A stretch of 64,000 nucleotides of DNA. Source: Prochlorococcus sp. AG-459-B06. GTDB lineage: Bacteria; Cyanobacteriota; Cyanobacteriia; PCC-6307; Cyanobiaceae. The stretch lies in assembly GCA_003209475.1 (NCBI GenBank), contig QCQY01000001.1:34284-98283 (forward strand), given 5' to 3'. The notes beneath the pieces were generated by a model. It was not told the DNA's origin. It worked only from the letters and a program-made list of their open reading frames with translations, and searched no databases. Every line of letters begins with the position of its first letter. Within the stretch, counting starts at the first letter, position 1. The translations under genes were made by a program, and so were the position numbers. Shown one piece after another: positions 62,332 to 64,000 of the stretch.

Positions 62332-63222
62332 TTGAAATCGAAACTTCAGCAGACTTTAGAAAAAAGATCTAAGGCAATAACGGCAGAATTAATGCCGCCA
62401 AGAGGTGGGGACCCCATAAGATCTCTTAAGATAGCACAACTTTTGAAAGATAAGGTACATGCTGTTAACATTACCGACGGAAGCAGGGCTGTAATGAGAA
62501 TGTGCAGCTTGGCAATGTCCAAACTATTACTGGAAAATGGAATAGAACCAATAATGCAAATATCTTGTAGAGATCGTAATAAAATTGCTTTACAATCAGA
62601 CATTCTGGGAGCAAATGCTTTAGGAATTAGAAACATCTTATGCATTACCGGTGATTCAGTAAAAGCCGGGGATCAACAAGATGCTAAGGCAGTGCATGAG
62701 TTTGAGTCAGTTAGATTGCTTAAACAAATTCAGGCATTCAATAAAGGAATTGATCCCACTCTAGGGGAACTTTCCGATAAAAAAACATTTATTTTTGCAG
62801 GTGCTGCAGCTGACCCTAGTTGCAGAAATCAAAGAAGTTTAGAAAATAGAATGAGAAAGAAAAAAGAAGCTGGAGCTGGATTTATACAAACTCAAATGGT
62901 TATGGAAAGAGAAAATTTGATAGAATTTTGCGAAAAAATTAGTAATCCTCTTGGAATTCCTGTAATTGCAGGTGTATTCCTATTGAAATCTTACAAAAAT
63001 GCTCTCTTCATAAACAAATATGTTCCAGGCGCAAACATTCCTGAAAACATCTTAAATCGCCTTAAAGATGCTAAAAATCCTTTACAAGAAGGTATTAAAA
63101 TTGCAGCTGAACAAGCCCATGATTTTATTAATATCGCAAATGGTATACATCTAATGGCCATAAAGGCAGAGCATTTGATTCCTGAAATTATTGAAAAAGC
63201 TGATCTTAGTCTGGAATATTAA
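62332..63222 (+). CDS. metF: Methylenetetrahydrofolate reductase
   Basis: 296 aa (TTG start); ITAELMPPRGGDP, VNITDGSRAVMRMCSL, ILCITGDSVKAGDQQ, GAGFIQTQMV. Confidence 0.94.
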   Translation: MKSKLQQTLEKRSKAITAELMPPRGGDPIRSLKIAQLLKDKVHAVNITDGSRAVMRMCSLAMSKLLLENGIEPIMQISCRDRNKIALQSDILGANALGIRNILCITGDSVKAGDQQDAKAVHEFESVRLLKQIQAFNKGIDPTLGELSDKKTFIFAGAAADPSCRNQRSLENRMRKKKEAGAGFIQTQMVMERENLIEFCEKISNPLGIPVIAGVFLLKSYKNALFINKYVPGANIPENILNRLKDAKNPLQEGIKIAAEQAHDFINIANGIHLMAIKAEHLIPEIIEKADLSLEY

Positions 63223-64000
63223 TCAAATCAGTACCTAATAATTCTGCCATAGCTTTCTGCTGAGGCGATGGCTCAGTTAAATCAGATCTTCTTGAATCTG
63301 CTATTAACCAATCTAAAGATGCATCTTGCAAATCAAAATGATCTCCATTTTTCCCAACGCAATATTTACCAAACACTAACTTATCCATAAGTCTTACACC
63401 TTTACCAATTTTAGAATAATCAAAAATAATTGAGTTATCTATAGTTGCTCCCTCGCAAATGCAACAACTTGGTCCAATCATGGAAGGGCCAATAATAGTT
63501 GCTCCATCCTCTATCCTAGTCATACCTCCTATATAAACAGGGCCTGTAATATTAACTTTTTCCCAGTTAGCCGCTACATTCAAACCGGTGAAAACTCCTG
63601 GTTTAATTTCCTTACCAGGTATTTGTACTTGTCTTACCTTACCTTGCAATACGTTTCTAATAGCACTCCAATAATCAGGAACTTTTCCAATATCTACCCA
63701 TTCAAAATCCATTGGCAATGCAAAAAATGGTAAATCCATTTCAACAAGTTTAGGGAAAAGATCAGCTCCAATATCAAATTTCTCTGCTGAAGGTATGTAA
63801 TTAAAAATTTCAGGTTCGAAAAGATAAATTCCTGTATTTATAGAGTCACTTAAAGCTTGATCAATTGTTGGCTTTTCCTGAAAAGCCTTTATTCGACCAT
63901 TTTCATCAGAAACTACGACACCGTAACTTGATACTTGATCTTTAGTTACCTTCTTTGTTATTAGGCTCGCAATAGCCCCTTTCTGTTTATGTTTTTTAAC
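63206..64000 (-). CDS. NDP-sugar nucleotidyltransferase (mannose-1-phosphate guanylyltransferase-like), partial at the right edge
   Basis: The frame is open to 64000 (..SYGVVVSDENGRIKAFQEKPTIDQALSDSINTGIYLFEPEIFNYIPSAEKFDIGADLFPKLVE-MDLPFFALP...), then a left-handed beta-helix repeat region. The track's 63739 start is an internal Met. Confidence 0.9.
   Translation of the reverse strand, partial: VKKHKQKGAIASLITKKVTKDQVSSYGVVVSDENGRIKAFQEKPTIDQALSDSINTGIYLFEPEIFNYIPSAEKFDIGADLFPKLVEMDLPFFALPMDFEWVDIGKVPDYWSAIRNVLQGKVRQVQIPGKEIKPGVFTGLNVAANWEKVNITGPVYIGGMTRIEDGATIIGPSMIGPSCCICEGATIDNSIIFDYSKIGKGVRLMDKLVFGKYCVGKNGDHFDLQDASLDWLIADSRRSDLTEPSPQQKAMAELLGTDLINIPD

Overview
AT-rich (roughly one-third GC by eye), densely packed 64 kb of cyanobacterial core genome. 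Gene content and order match a high-light Prochlorococcus: ndhAIGE, ndhH, the menF/A/C/E phylloquinone genes, chlM, hemB, bicA-sbtA-sbtB and secE-nusG-rplKAJL. About 55 protein-coding genes are supported. Both window edges cut a gene (obgE at the left, an NDP-sugar nucleotidyltransferase at the right). I saw no CRISPR array, IS element, prophage, rRNA or tRNA, and no accessory island or novel multi-gene defence/mobile system. Points worth a second look: (1) a classic programmed +1 frameshift in prfB (CTTTGAC) that the ORF track misses; (2) an L10-type ribosomal leader before rplJ with a perfect 10-bp closing stem; (3) a 'thioredoxin reductase' lacking NADPH-binding motifs, probably a DDOR-type diflavin enzyme; (4) an exported metallo-beta-lactamase-fold protein without the HxHxDH motif; (5) an SbtB without the C-terminal redox loop; (6) a 54-aa ORF (61825-61989) absent from the ORF track; (7) a PedR-like LuxR regulator with a C-terminal Cys cluster; (8) inverted repeats/hairpins upstream of clpB2 and rnhA. 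All family calls come from reading the translations; no database search was run.
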